DNA from: VBAU01 sp036005185
GTDB taxonomy: Bacteria > Bacteroidota > Bacteroidia > Chitinophagales > Chitinophagaceae
Direction: 5' to 3'
NCBI GenBank assembly: GCA_036005185.1
Contig: DASYQS010000003.1
Coordinates: 57,868 to 121,867 of the forward strand
DNA: 64,000 nucleotides
Position 1 is the stretch's first letter; every line of letters begins with the position of its first letter. This document shows, piece after piece, positions 18,145-28,300 of the stretch. The translations under genes were made by a program, and so were the position numbers. The notes under the pieces were generated by a model. The model was not told the DNA's origin, made no database searches, and was given only the letters and a program-made list of their open reading frames with translations.

Positions 18145-20754
18145 TTATTGGATTTTAACTTTTGTCATCTTTAAATCTTTTGGGTCGGAACTGTTGCCAT
18201 ACCAGATTTCGTATTCACCCGGAATTACCTTCATTTGTAATGATTTTTCATCATAAAACTCAAAGGCAGAATATGGCAAGTCAATAACTGCGTTAACCAT
18301 TTTACCTTTTGCCACGTCAATACGCTGAAAACCTCTCAATGTTTTTGTAAGGCCACTTGCATCATTTACTTTTCGCACATATACTTGTATCACTTCCGTA
18401 CCATCCGTTTTGCCCGTATTCGAAACCGGTATCGTTAATTGAATACCTTCATTGCTTCTGATTTCATTCCTATTAGTCTTTGCATTCCCAATTGAAAAAC
18501 TGGTATAGCTCAACCCAAATCCAAATGGGAAAAGAGGAGATTCACTCATATAGCGATAGGTTCTTCCCTTCATTGTATAATCTTCAAAACCGGACAACTG
18601 AGTTGTGTCTTTATAAAATGTAACCGGCAATTTTCCGGAAGGATTGTAATCACCAAACAAAACATCAGCCACAGCTTGTCCACCACTTTCACCGCCATAC
18701 CATGCCTGCAAAATAGCATCACAACTTTCAGTTTCAGGAACCAAACCAATTGCAGAACCGGAACAGTTTACATAAATTACTTTTTTACCTGCTGCTTTTA
18801 ATGCTTTCAAACAACTACGTTGTATTTCGGGAAGTTGAATATCTGTTCTGTCACCTCCTTTAAAACCAGGGATGTTGACAGGCATTTGTTCCCCTTCCAA
18901 TTGCGAAGAAATTCCTCCGGCGAAGATCACTACATCAATGTCTTTTAGTTTATTAATAAGTGCATCAAACTTGATAGGCATTTCTTTTCCGAAATTCAGG
19001 CTTAAGCTCGCGGGGAAATTTCCCAATTGTCTGAAAATCGCTTCTATCTTGTATTCCTTTCCTTTTTCAACTTGTAATGGAACGCGAATGGAACGAGAGC
19101 CAAACCGCACCGGCTTATAAACGGTATCACCATTAACCACCAGTTCAAATCTTCCTCTCGCCTCGGCTTTGAAAATGATTTCTCCCGATTCAGATGGTTT
19201 GTAAACTGTCTCATATTTGCCGGAGAAATCCTGCAGATGCACACCCGTAGCAAATTCGTGTTGTCCATCCGTTGTTAATTGTATTGGGTTCGTTATCTGT
19301 TCAACGGTCACTGGCTGACCTTGAAGTTCTCTGTTATTCCAGTAAGTGGCTTTAATGCCTTGTTTTCCGTCAATTGAAGACTGACCAATCACCGTTTCGA
19401 TATAAGTGTTATCGGTTAAGTCGCATGCCCTGTCGTAGATTATATTTTTAGCGGCAAGCTTTGTTTTAATGCCATCAAGAATAGTAACTGTATGAATAGG
19501 TCTTCCATTATAGTTGCCCCACAAAAGACGACTGTCATTAGCATTGGGACCAATTACGGCAATTTTCTTTATGGATTTAGATAATGGCAAAGCACTGTTC
19601 TTATTCATTAGGAGTGTCATTATCTCCCGCGCCATTTGTAACGCCAACCGCTTATGTTCGTCATTGTTGATGACCGACTCCGGAATTTTAGTCCAGGGTA
19701 CGAAAGCATCATCATCCATTTCACCTAAACTAATGCGGCCTTCCAAAATACGCATCAGGCTTTGATTGATCTTATCCTCATTGATCAAGCCTCTTCGAAC
19801 AGATTCTGGTAACTGCCTGTAAACAGGACCTGCACACTCGACATCTGTTCCCGCAGACACTGCGACGGCACCAGCATGAATGGCATCAGAAGAAGTTTTA
19901 TGACTGGTATAAAAATCAGATACTGCGCCACAATCAGAAACCACTAAATATTTAAAGCCCCATTGATCACGAAGAATGGTTTGAAGTAAACGATTATTAC
20001 CACAACATGGTTCATCATCCAAACGCTGATAAGCACACATCACTTCACGAACATCTGCTTTTGTTACCAGTGCCTTAAACGCAGGCAAGTAAGTTTCATT
20101 TAGATCTCGCGGGTTAACATCATTGACATTAAGAGTGTGCCGGCTCCATTCGGGACCTGAGTGCACCGCGAAGTGTTTGGCACAAGCTAAAAGTTTTCTG
20201 TACTTGGAATCGGATGGCCCTTGCAACCCTTTTACAACTGATATTCCCATACGCGATGTTAAGTAAGGATCTTCACCATAGGTTTCCTGTCCACGTCCCC
20301 ATCGCGGATCTCTAAAGATGTTGATGTTGGGTGTCCAGACAGAAAGGCTAAGGAATCTACGATTTTCCAAACCTCTCTTTTGCGATTGATTGTATTTTGC
20401 ACGCGTTTCATCTGAAACCGCATTGAAAATTTTATAAATCAATGAATCATCAAAAGAAGCTGCCATACTTATTGGTTCAGGAAAAACCGTAACACTGTCA
20501 TTATTAGCAAGACCATGCAATGCTTCGCTCCACCAGTTGAATTTTTTAATTCCCAATCGTGGAATGGCAGGTGACTGATCCTGCATCAATAAAGCTTTCT
20601 CTTCTAATGTCAGTCGTGAGATTAAATCTTTTGCACGATCTTCCGAGCTTAAGCCTGGATTTTGATAAGGCAACGATTGCTGACCGATTATACTCATTGA
20701 TAACAAGAAGCCTGTTACGAGTGTAAAGCTTTTTTTGATTTGCAGAAGTTTCAT
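18145..20754 (-). CDS. GH3 beta-glycosidase with PA14 domain (paralogue 1)
   Basis: 869 residues, signal near residues 8-25 (SFTLVTGFLLSMSIIGQQ). The GH3 N-terminal barrel has KFNWWSEALHGLAN, RDPRWGRGQETYGEDP, KHFAVHSGPEWSRH and the nucleophile Asp in VVSDCGAV (about residue 272). A PA14 domain (about 465-600, from KATYWNNREL) is inserted in the second domain, and a fibronectin-III-like domain (about 755-835) closes the protein. The WWSEALHG/DCGA/GEMDD pattern is common in beta-xylosidase-type GH3 enzymes with PA14, but xyloglucan loci also carry GH3 beta-glucosidases, so beta-glucosidase versus beta-xylosidase is left open. It is a tandem paralogue of the gene at 20801, 46 bp downstream of it. 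Confidence 0.9.
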   Translation of the reverse strand: MKLLQIKKSFTLVTGFLLSMSIIGQQSLPYQNPGLSSEDRAKDLISRLTLEEKALLMQDQSPAIPRLGIKKFNWWSEALHGLANNDSVTVFPEPISMAASFDDSLIYKIFNAVSDETRAKYNQSQKRGLENRRFLSLSVWTPNINIFRDPRWGRGQETYGEDPYLTSRMGISVVKGLQGPSDSKYRKLLACAKHFAVHSGPEWSRHTLNVNDVNPRDLNETYLPAFKALVTKADVREVMCAYQRLDDEPCCGNNRLLQTILRDQWGFKYLVVSDCGAVSDFYTSHKTSSDAIHAGAVAVSAGTDVECAGPVYRQLPESVRRGLINEDKINQSLMRILEGRISLGEMDDDAFVPWTKIPESVINNDEHKRLALQMAREIMTLLMNKNSALPLSKSIKKIAVIGPNANDSRLLWGNYNGRPIHTVTILDGIKTKLAAKNIIYDRACDLTDNTYIETVIGQSSIDGKQGIKATYWNNRELQGQPVTVEQITNPIQLTTDGQHEFATGVHLQDFSGKYETVYKPSESGEIIFKAEARGRFELVVNGDTVYKPVRFGSRSIRVPLQVEKGKEYKIEAIFRQLGNFPASLSLNFGKEMPIKFDALINKLKDIDVVIFAGGISSQLEGEQMPVNIPGFKGGDRTDIQLPEIQRSCLKALKAAGKKVIYVNCSGSAIGLVPETESCDAILQAWYGGESGGQAVADVLFGDYNPSGKLPVTFYKDTTQLSGFEDYTMKGRTYRYMSESPLFPFGFGLSYTSFSIGNAKTNRNEIRSNEGIQLTIPVSNTGKTDGTEVIQVYVRKVNDASGLTKTLRGFQRIDVAKGKMVNAVIDLPYSAFEFYDEKSLQMKVIPGEYEIWYGNSSDPKDLKMTKVKIQ

Positions 20755-20800
20755 TTATGTTAGTGATTTGCTAATTATCATTGAGATTTTCTTCGAACGG

Positions 20801-23398
20801 CTAAAGAACATTGACCTTCATCGCCTTCAAATCTTTCGCAACGGAGCTGTTGCCATAGTAAATTTCATATTCACCCGGAGTTACTTCAACCTGTAAAGCT
20901 TTCTTATCATAAAACTCAAAAGCTGAATAAGGTAAAGCAATAACTGCGTTAGCCGTCTTTCCTATTGCAACATCAATTCGTTGAAAACCTCTTAAAGTCT
21001 TTGTAAGACCGCTTGTATCGTTTACTTTTCGAACATACACCTGCACTATTTCTGTACCATCTCTTTTCCCTGTATTCGAAACAGGAATCGTTATCGTTAG
21101 ATTTTCTCCATTTTTAATTTGCGAGTTGCTGACAGTTGCATTGCCAATTGAAAATGTCGTGTAACTCATTCCATATCCAAATGAGAAAAGAGGTGCACTA
21201 TTCATATAGCGATAGGTTCTTCCTTTCATCGTGTAATCTTCAAAGCCTGGGAACTGAGTTGTGTCTTTATAAAAAGTAATAGGTAGTTTTCCTGAAGGAT
21301 TATAATCGCCGAACAAGATATCCGCAACCGCTTGTCCACCTGATTCACCCCCATACCATGCCTGCAAAATTGCATCACAGCTTTCTGTTTCAGGAACTAA
21401 ACCAATAGCAGAGCCGGAACAGTTCACATAAATTACTTTCTTGCCTGCCGCTTTTAATGCTTTCAAACAATTGCGTTGAACTTGTGGTAACTGAATATCC
21501 GTTCGGTCACCACCTTTAAAACCAGGGTAGGATACAGGCATTTCTTCTCCTTCCAGCAACGTAGAAAGACCTCCCGCAAACACCACCACATCTATTCCTT
21601 TCAGTTTGTTGATAAGACCGGAGAAATCAATATCCAATTCTTTTCCGAAATCAAATTCAAGATTGGCCTGCCAGTTGTTTAACTGTGCATACTTGATTTC
21701 AATTTTGTATTTTTTCCCTTTTTCAACTTTGTAAGGAACTCTTGAAGGAAGCGTTCGCCAGTTGTTGAACCTTGCAATTGATTGGCCGTTGACAAATAAT
21801 TCAAAATATCCTGTTGCGCCAAGTTTGAATGCGATTTCTTCTGTCTCGGGAGCTTCGAACTCCGTCTCATATTGCGCAGAAAAACCAACCAGCTTAACGC
21901 CTGAAGCAAATTCATGATCTCCCGCAGTGGTTAACTTCAATGGATTTTCAATTTGATCAGTGATAACAATATCGCCTGATCTTTCCCGATTGTTCCAGTA
22001 TGTTGCTTTGAAACCTTTTTTGCCATTAATGAAAGTTTTTGAAAAATAGCTTTGTGTCACTTTGTTCTCAACCAGGTCACAGGCTTTATCATACACGACG
22101 CTGTTTGCAGGAAGCTTTGATTTGATTCCATTTAAAATCGTGATGGTTCTTATTGGCGTACCGTTATAATTTCCCCACAGCATGGGTGCATTATCGGCAT
22201 TAGGACCAATGACAGCTATTTTCCTTATGGATTTATTGAGAGGAAGAACATTGTTTTTATTCTGAAGAAGCGTCATAGATTCACGGGACATTGTTAATGC
22301 AAGATCTCTATGCTCAGCGTTATTCACAACCGTCATTGGGATTTTAGTCCAGGGCACCAGGTCATCATCATCCATTTCACCTAAACTGAAGCGGCCTTCC
22401 AGAACCCGCATTAAATGTTCGTTGATATCTGTTTCTTTTATCAAACCTCTTGCAGCGGCATCAGGCAATTTTCCAAAAGCATAGCCCGCCCACACACATT
22501 CGACATCGGTGCCGGCCAAAACTGCTTTTGAAGAAGCGTGAACTGCGTCGGAGGAAACTTTATGGCTCGTAAAAAAATCAGTAACAGCGCCGCAATCAGA
22601 AACCACCAAATATTTAAAACCCCATTGATCACGAAGAATGGTTTGCAATAAACGATTGTTCCCACAACAAGGCTCATCATCCAAACGCTGATAAGCACAC
22701 ATCACTTCACGAACATCAGCTTTTGTTACCAGCGCTTTGAATGCGGGCAAATATGTTTCATACAGATCACGCGGATTAACATTATTAAGGTTCAAGTGAT
22801 GGCGGCTCCATTCTGGGCCGGAATGAACGGCAAAGTGTTTGGCACAAGCTAAAAGTTTTCTGTACTTCGAGTCCGGCGGTCCTTGCAATCCTTTCACAAC
22901 TGATATGCCCATGCGGGAAGTGAGATAAGGATCTTCACCATATGTTTCCTGTCCTCGCCCCCATCGCGGATCTCTAAAAATATTGATGTTAGGCGTCCAC
23001 ACTGAAAGACTGAGAAAGCGTCTGTTCTCCCGTCCTCTTCGCATTGCTTCATTGTATTTAGCTCTTGTTTCGTCTGAGACAGCATTGAAAATTTTGTAAA
23101 TAAGTGTGTCATCAAACGAAGCAGCCATACCAATTGGTTCAGGGAATACCGTTACACTGTCGTTATTAGCCAAGCCATGCAAAGCTTCACTCCACCAGTT
23201 GAATTTTTTAATTCCCAATCGAGGAATAGCAGGCGATTGATCTTGCATTAACATGGCTTTCTCTTCTAACGTTAACCGTGAGATTAAATCTTTTGCTCTT
23301 TCTTCTGAACTTAAGTTTGGATTTTGATAAGGCAGCTTTTGTGCAAAGCCGCAAACAGATAATAACAAAGTAGAGATGAATGTAATTTTCTTAATCAT
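20801..23398 (-). CDS. GH3 beta-glycosidase with PA14 domain (paralogue 2)
   Basis: 865 residues with signal MIKKITFISTLLLSVCGFAQ. It has the same architecture as its neighbour at 18145: GH3 barrel with RDPRWGRGQETYGEDP and nucleophile in VVSDCGAV (about residue 269), a PA14 insert (KATYWNNRERSGD to about residue 595), GH3 C-terminal domain with YVNCSGSAIGLVPETESCD, and a terminal Fn3-like domain (VSNTGKRDGTEIVQVYVR). The barrel and C-terminal parts are nearly identical between the paralogues, while the PA14 part is much more diverged. It is the first hydrolase after the susD terminator at 23536-23566, so it may need its own promoter or read-through. I saw no clear promoter in the 140 bp after that terminator. 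Confidence 0.9.
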   Translation of the reverse strand: MIKKITFISTLLLSVCGFAQKLPYQNPNLSSEERAKDLISRLTLEEKAMLMQDQSPAIPRLGIKKFNWWSEALHGLANNDSVTVFPEPIGMAASFDDTLIYKIFNAVSDETRAKYNEAMRRGRENRRFLSLSVWTPNINIFRDPRWGRGQETYGEDPYLTSRMGISVVKGLQGPPDSKYRKLLACAKHFAVHSGPEWSRHHLNLNNVNPRDLYETYLPAFKALVTKADVREVMCAYQRLDDEPCCGNNRLLQTILRDQWGFKYLVVSDCGAVTDFFTSHKVSSDAVHASSKAVLAGTDVECVWAGYAFGKLPDAAARGLIKETDINEHLMRVLEGRFSLGEMDDDDLVPWTKIPMTVVNNAEHRDLALTMSRESMTLLQNKNNVLPLNKSIRKIAVIGPNADNAPMLWGNYNGTPIRTITILNGIKSKLPANSVVYDKACDLVENKVTQSYFSKTFINGKKGFKATYWNNRERSGDIVITDQIENPLKLTTAGDHEFASGVKLVGFSAQYETEFEAPETEEIAFKLGATGYFELFVNGQSIARFNNWRTLPSRVPYKVEKGKKYKIEIKYAQLNNWQANLEFDFGKELDIDFSGLINKLKGIDVVVFAGGLSTLLEGEEMPVSYPGFKGGDRTDIQLPQVQRNCLKALKAAGKKVIYVNCSGSAIGLVPETESCDAILQAWYGGESGGQAVADILFGDYNPSGKLPITFYKDTTQFPGFEDYTMKGRTYRYMNSAPLFSFGYGMSYTTFSIGNATVSNSQIKNGENLTITIPVSNTGKRDGTEIVQVYVRKVNDTSGLTKTLRGFQRIDVAIGKTANAVIALPYSAFEFYDKKALQVEVTPGEYEIYYGNSSVAKDLKAMKVNVL

Positions 23399-23535
23399 TA
23401 TTTATGATTATAATAAGCCGACAATAATTTTTGTTCAGTTCTGTGATCTGTTTTCAACAACCCATCCTTGAATACAAAGCATGCGAACTCCATTGTGCCA
23501 AGACCAATTGCTTGCTGCAAATTGCGATGGCTGAT

Positions 23536-23566
23536 AAAAAGTTGCCGGATGTTTCCACCCGACAAC
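23536..23566 (-). terminator. Rho-independent terminator after susD (system 2)
   Basis: On the minus strand an 11-bp RNA stem (GUUGUCGGGUG / CAUCCGGCAAC, allowing G-U pairs) closed by a GAAA tetraloop is followed at once by UUUUUAU. It lies 27 bp after the SusD stop and 138 bp before the GH3 start. It probably limits read-through from susCD into the hydrolase genes. Confidence 0.85.
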
Positions 23567-23592
23567 ACTATACTGCTTATGAAAAACCTTTC

Positions 23593-25311
23593 TTACCAAC
23601 CCGGTGTTTGAAGATCAGGACTATTTCTTCTGACTTCAGCTGTTTCCACAGGAAGAAGATTCATCTTGTCTTGATAAGGATTTTTTACCAACAATACAAC
23701 GGAATTATAAGACGTGGCACCTGTAGTTAAGTTCTTAACTATATCCATACCACGTATTGGCCTGTTCTCGATGATGTTGGCAATTTTCCATCTCCTAATG
23801 TCAAAAAATCTGTGTCCTTCGAAGGCCAACTCAATTCTCCTTTCGTTATAAAGTCTTTGTCTTAGTGCCTCTCCCGTAACAGTATTAGGTATTGGAGGCA
23901 GGTTTACACCTTGTCTTGCACGCACTTTATTTATGTATTGTCTGCAAGTTGTCTCATCACCCAATTCAAACTTGGCCTCTGCATAATTTAAATAAATCTC
24001 ACCCAACCGGAAGAAAGGCCATGGAATAGTGTATGTCGTTTGCCAGTTTATCGGGCCATCGTCTGGCATAAATTTCTTCAAAATATAACCGCCGCGAGGG
24101 TTATCGCTACTCTGTTTCCAAGAATCAAAACCCCATTTGTCTCCACTATTTGCTGATATCCACATTTCAAACATATCGCCATGGTAAATGGTAGAATCGT
24201 GAATGACCGTGGCATCAAAACGCGGATCACGATTCCAATAAGGATGATCTGGATCGTAACCCGAAGCAGGGTTGACTGTTTGTGTATTGCCGGTCCATGT
24301 AAATGGCGGTTCTCCTGTTGTTTTCATATCATAGTCATCTACGAAATTCTGCGAAGGGCCATTGCTAGCCCACCACCCTCCATATGCTCCATAGCGCCGG
24401 CCAAGATTATGCATCGGTGCCTGATGACCGTTGGTAGTAGAGAAGTTTCGGGTCAGAATAAATTCATTTTGCGAAGCGCCGCTGGGCATATTGAAAAGCT
24501 TGTGGTAATCGGGATAAAGAGAATATCCCCTGTCCGCGTGCTCTACAAAAACCGCTGCAGCATCGGCCGCTTTTTGCCACTTTTGGTTATCATGCGTGGG
24601 ATTGAATAGGGGAGAGGCCGCGTATAACAGCACTCTTGAGCTCAGGGCATAACAAGCATCCTGAGTAGCCCTGCCATAGTTTCCATCGCTTGATAAATAT
24701 CGTGTGGGAAGATTTGGAATTGCCTCAGTAAGGTCTTTTTGAATGAAGGCGACACATTCATCAAAAGAATTTCTTTTAAATGTTACCGAGCCTATATCTT
24801 CCCGGTCGTAAGACTGTGGAAGAATAGGAACCCCTCCGTATCGTTCAATGAGGTTGAAATATATAAATGCTCTTAGAAATTTTGCTTCAGCTACCAGGCG
24901 ATCTCTGGCGCTAAATTGCAGCGCATCCTGGGCAGCCATTTTTTCAAGAAAAACATTGATCTTCCTGATGTACTGGTAGCCGCGATTCCAGTAATATATA
25001 TATCCGCCCCAAAAATCTCCGCCACCTGCTCCGCCAATGTTGTCCGGCGTAAAAGTGTTTTGCTTAAAAATGTCTGCGCCACAGCATGGAGCGCTATTAT
25101 AAGATTCATCACTGTACTTGGAATACATGTGAATGTAAAAACCATGGGGAATACCATTATACAATTCATTGTGATAAGCCTTGATGAGGTTTTCATCAGA
25201 CCAAACCGCTGTCTCTGCAACCCGATCCAAAGGGTCAATATCTAAAATGTTTTTTTTGCATGAAGAAAAAACGAGAGACAGTGATATGCAGATTCCAATT
25301 ATTTTTTTCAT
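23593..25311 (-). CDS. SusD-like starch-binding outer-membrane lipoprotein (system 2)
   Basis: 572 residues starting at ATG 25311 with a type II signal, lipobox Cys18 (SLVFSSCKK), so surface-exposed and lipidated. SusD/RagB features include DPLDRVAETAVWSDENLIKAY, LVAEAKFLRAFIYFNLIERYGGVPI, ALSSRVLLYAASPLFNPTHDN and the C-terminal LYNERRIELAFEGHRFFDIRRWKI. SusD proteins cap a SusC transporter and bind the polysaccharide-derived ligand. It starts 11 bp after the SusC stop and is followed by a strong terminator, so sigma/FecR/SusC/SusD is expressed as a unit distinct from the hydrolases. Aromatic residues are abundant in the middle region (WGGYIYYWNRGYQYI, GRRYGAYGGWW), in line with sugar binding. 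Confidence 0.93.
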   Translation of the reverse strand: MKKIIGICISLSLVFSSCKKNILDIDPLDRVAETAVWSDENLIKAYHNELYNGIPHGFYIHMYSKYSDESYNSAPCCGADIFKQNTFTPDNIGGAGGGDFWGGYIYYWNRGYQYIRKINVFLEKMAAQDALQFSARDRLVAEAKFLRAFIYFNLIERYGGVPILPQSYDREDIGSVTFKRNSFDECVAFIQKDLTEAIPNLPTRYLSSDGNYGRATQDACYALSSRVLLYAASPLFNPTHDNQKWQKAADAAAVFVEHADRGYSLYPDYHKLFNMPSGASQNEFILTRNFSTTNGHQAPMHNLGRRYGAYGGWWASNGPSQNFVDDYDMKTTGEPPFTWTGNTQTVNPASGYDPDHPYWNRDPRFDATVIHDSTIYHGDMFEMWISANSGDKWGFDSWKQSSDNPRGGYILKKFMPDDGPINWQTTYTIPWPFFRLGEIYLNYAEAKFELGDETTCRQYINKVRARQGVNLPPIPNTVTGEALRQRLYNERRIELAFEGHRFFDIRRWKIANIIENRPIRGMDIVKNLTTGATSYNSVVLLVKNPYQDKMNLLPVETAEVRRNSPDLQTPGW

Positions 25312-25322
25312 AACTCAGAACT

Positions 25323-28300
25323 TTAAAATTTAATGCTTGCTCCAAAGTTGATTACACGTTGCGGAGGATAGTTAAGATAACCACCATTGAATTCGGGATC
25401 GGCCCACTTGACGTCTTTTGCCCAGGTAGCGAGGTTAAATGCGCTGACAAAAACGCGAACGTCTTTCAGAAACCTGGTTTTGGTTAATAACGACGCCGGG
25501 ATATTATAACCTAACTCAGCAGTTTTTAATCTTACAAACGTGGCATCAAAAAGGAAAAATGTTGTATTACCTGGCTGCCATGCATCGGCCCTTGGCTTTG
25601 TGCCATTAGGATTTGCTTCCGACCAGCGATCGGTTGCCCGCCATACGGACGAGTTTGCAAAATCAGTTCCGCCAAGCGCAGCCGCAGTACCGTCGTAATT
25701 TTTCACACCGGCTTGCCCCTGGAAAAAAATGTTCAAATCGAAGTTCTTGTATTGGAAGTTTGAGTTCAGGCCAAATACGTACCGGGGAATAGCATTGTAA
25801 GGTACCCGGTATCGGTCTTTGTCATCGATTTTACCATCGCCGTTCAGATCTACAACTTTAATATCTCCCACCTGTGTATTGGCATGATGCGGATACTTGT
25901 CAAGCTCTTCCTTGGAATTAAATATTCCATCTGCCTTGTAGTAAAGGTCAGAGAACACCGGCTGTCCCGTTAGTTTCTGATAAGTTTCGGCGGGTGGTAC
26001 TTCATCAAGGAAAACGGTTTTGCTTCTTTGATAAGCAATGTTACCGCTGAGATAATAAGTAAGCTTTTTGTTAATGCTGCCGCTATGGCTCACGATAAGT
26101 TCAAAGCCGTTGCTGTTTACCTTTCCAATATTTTCATAGGGGAGTCCCGGGAATCCAAATGTACTGGGCACTGATAGGTTACGCCTGTAAAGAATATTAT
26201 TTCTCTTTTGCATCCAGTAAGTGAAATCAATTCCTAATTTTCCGTTCCATAGTTGCGCTTCCAATCCAATGTCAGTTTTCTTGGCCCGCTCCCACGTAAC
26301 ATTTGGATTGGCCAGTACGCCAGAGGTGAGACCCGGGACAGTACTGGTACCGAACACATAGCTGGAAGGGAAAAAGGCTTGCAGGTATTGATAAATATCG
26401 ATTCTGTCATTACCCAATTCACCATAGGAAGCACGAATTTTCAATTGATTGACAAAAGCAGCAAGACTCTTCATGAAATCTTCTTCCGACAATCTCCATC
26501 CCACGGAAACGCCCGGGAAGAAACCGTAACGTCGCCCCTTAGGAAAAATGGGAGAACCATCAGACCTAAATACAAACTCTGCGAGATACTTTGACTTAAA
26601 ATCATAATTCAGCCGGCCAAAATAATTATCGTAGGCACTTCTTGAAGCTGAGCCGCTGTTATCTTTATCATCGGCCGAAGCGGGTGTGGCATTTAGCTGA
26701 TCGATAGCAGCGCTCACGAAATTTTTTCTGTACGCACTGGCAAAGGAAAAAGTATTTTTCTGTTGCTCCATGCCAATCATTGCAGCTACATGATGATCAT
26801 CAAGAAAAATTCTATCATAGGAAATCCTGAAGTTATAAAGCGTGGTTGTCCACTTCCGGTAAATGTCATTCAAGGAAGCAGCTGCCTGACCGGTTCCCTG
26901 CTTTTTGACATAGACGTTGTTATTCGGATCATACTCATAATAGAAATAAGGTGTATTCCATACTTTCTCGAACTGATTGCTCAAATCATAATTAAAAGAA
27001 GCGTCCAGCTTAAGGCCAGCGACAAAAGGAATCTTGTAAGTTGCCGTAAAAGTTGAGTAGATTGGATTATCATCAATTTTATCATAACCACGTTGATCCA
27101 TAAGCAACGGGCTTTCGCCCAACCTTCCGGGACCTAGTAATCCGTTAGGATAACGCGCCACAATGGTAGGATTGGCTTGCAAAATATTTATGAAATTGAC
27201 GTCCTGGCTAATGGGTGAATAAGTCCGTTTGTTCAAGATGGCATAGATGTTTGCCCCGACTGAAAAGTTTTTCACTAAATCGATATCCACTTTCGTTCGA
27301 AAATTATATTGACGATAGAACGTTGGCTCATATTTGAGAATACCATTTTGTTGCAGCGTACCAAAAGAAAGCAGGTAACGGACATTGCTGCTTCCACCAT
27401 TCACCTGGAGGTTTATATTTTGCAGATAAGAATGATCTTTCAATACTTCGCCCACCCAATCTGTGTTTGGGTACAATACGGGGTCTGAACCATCGCGAAA
27501 TTTTTGGATAGCTGCCGCAGAATATTGAGGGATGTAATTGGGATTACGACCCGAACGGTAATAGACTCCCTCGTTATACACTTCTGCAAAGGTTGCAGCG
27601 TCCAGTACATCAGGAACTTTGGTAGGGCTGGACAATGCATATTTATATGTGAAGGTGAAATCGGCCTTGCCTTTTGAGCCACTTTTTGTTGTAACCAGGA
27701 TTACACCATTAGCGGCTCGAGCTCCATAAATAGCTGCAGAAGCATCTTTCAATACCGAAATACTTTCAATATCATCGGGATTCAAACGTCCAAGCTGGCT
27801 ACGCGGCACCCCATCAATCACGACTAAAGGGGCATTAAGATTAAGCAATGTATTAAAATCCGATCCGGGCGGCGGAACGGTACCGGTGCCGCGAATCAAA
27901 ATATTCGGATCATCCCTGCCTGGCTGACCGTTGCGTTGATTTGCAATCAAACCAGGAAGGCGGCCCTGGAGAGAGCTAGTTATGTTAGGCGAAGGACTTT
28001 TCACAATGTCTTTACCGGAAACTGTTGAAACCGAACCAGTGAGTGTTGCCTTTTTTTGTGTGCCGTAGCCGATAACAACTACTTCTCCAAGAGACGAGTT
28101 TGCAAGCTGCAATTGAATCGCAAGGTTGTTTTGTCCGGCTGTGACCTCTATCTCCTTTGAGAGGTAACCCACATAAGAAATCACAAGAATCGCTTTTTCA
28201 CCCGATACCGGTAGTTCAAAAGAGCCATCAACTTTGGTGATCGCAGAATTGCCTGTTGCTTTTTCAGTGACAGTAGCGCCCGCCAGCGGTTCCCCGTTTT

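Noticed and set aside
24181..24609. Plus-strand frame of 142 codons inside susD
   Set aside because: It is antisense to a well-conserved SusD gene and has no recognisable domain or signal.
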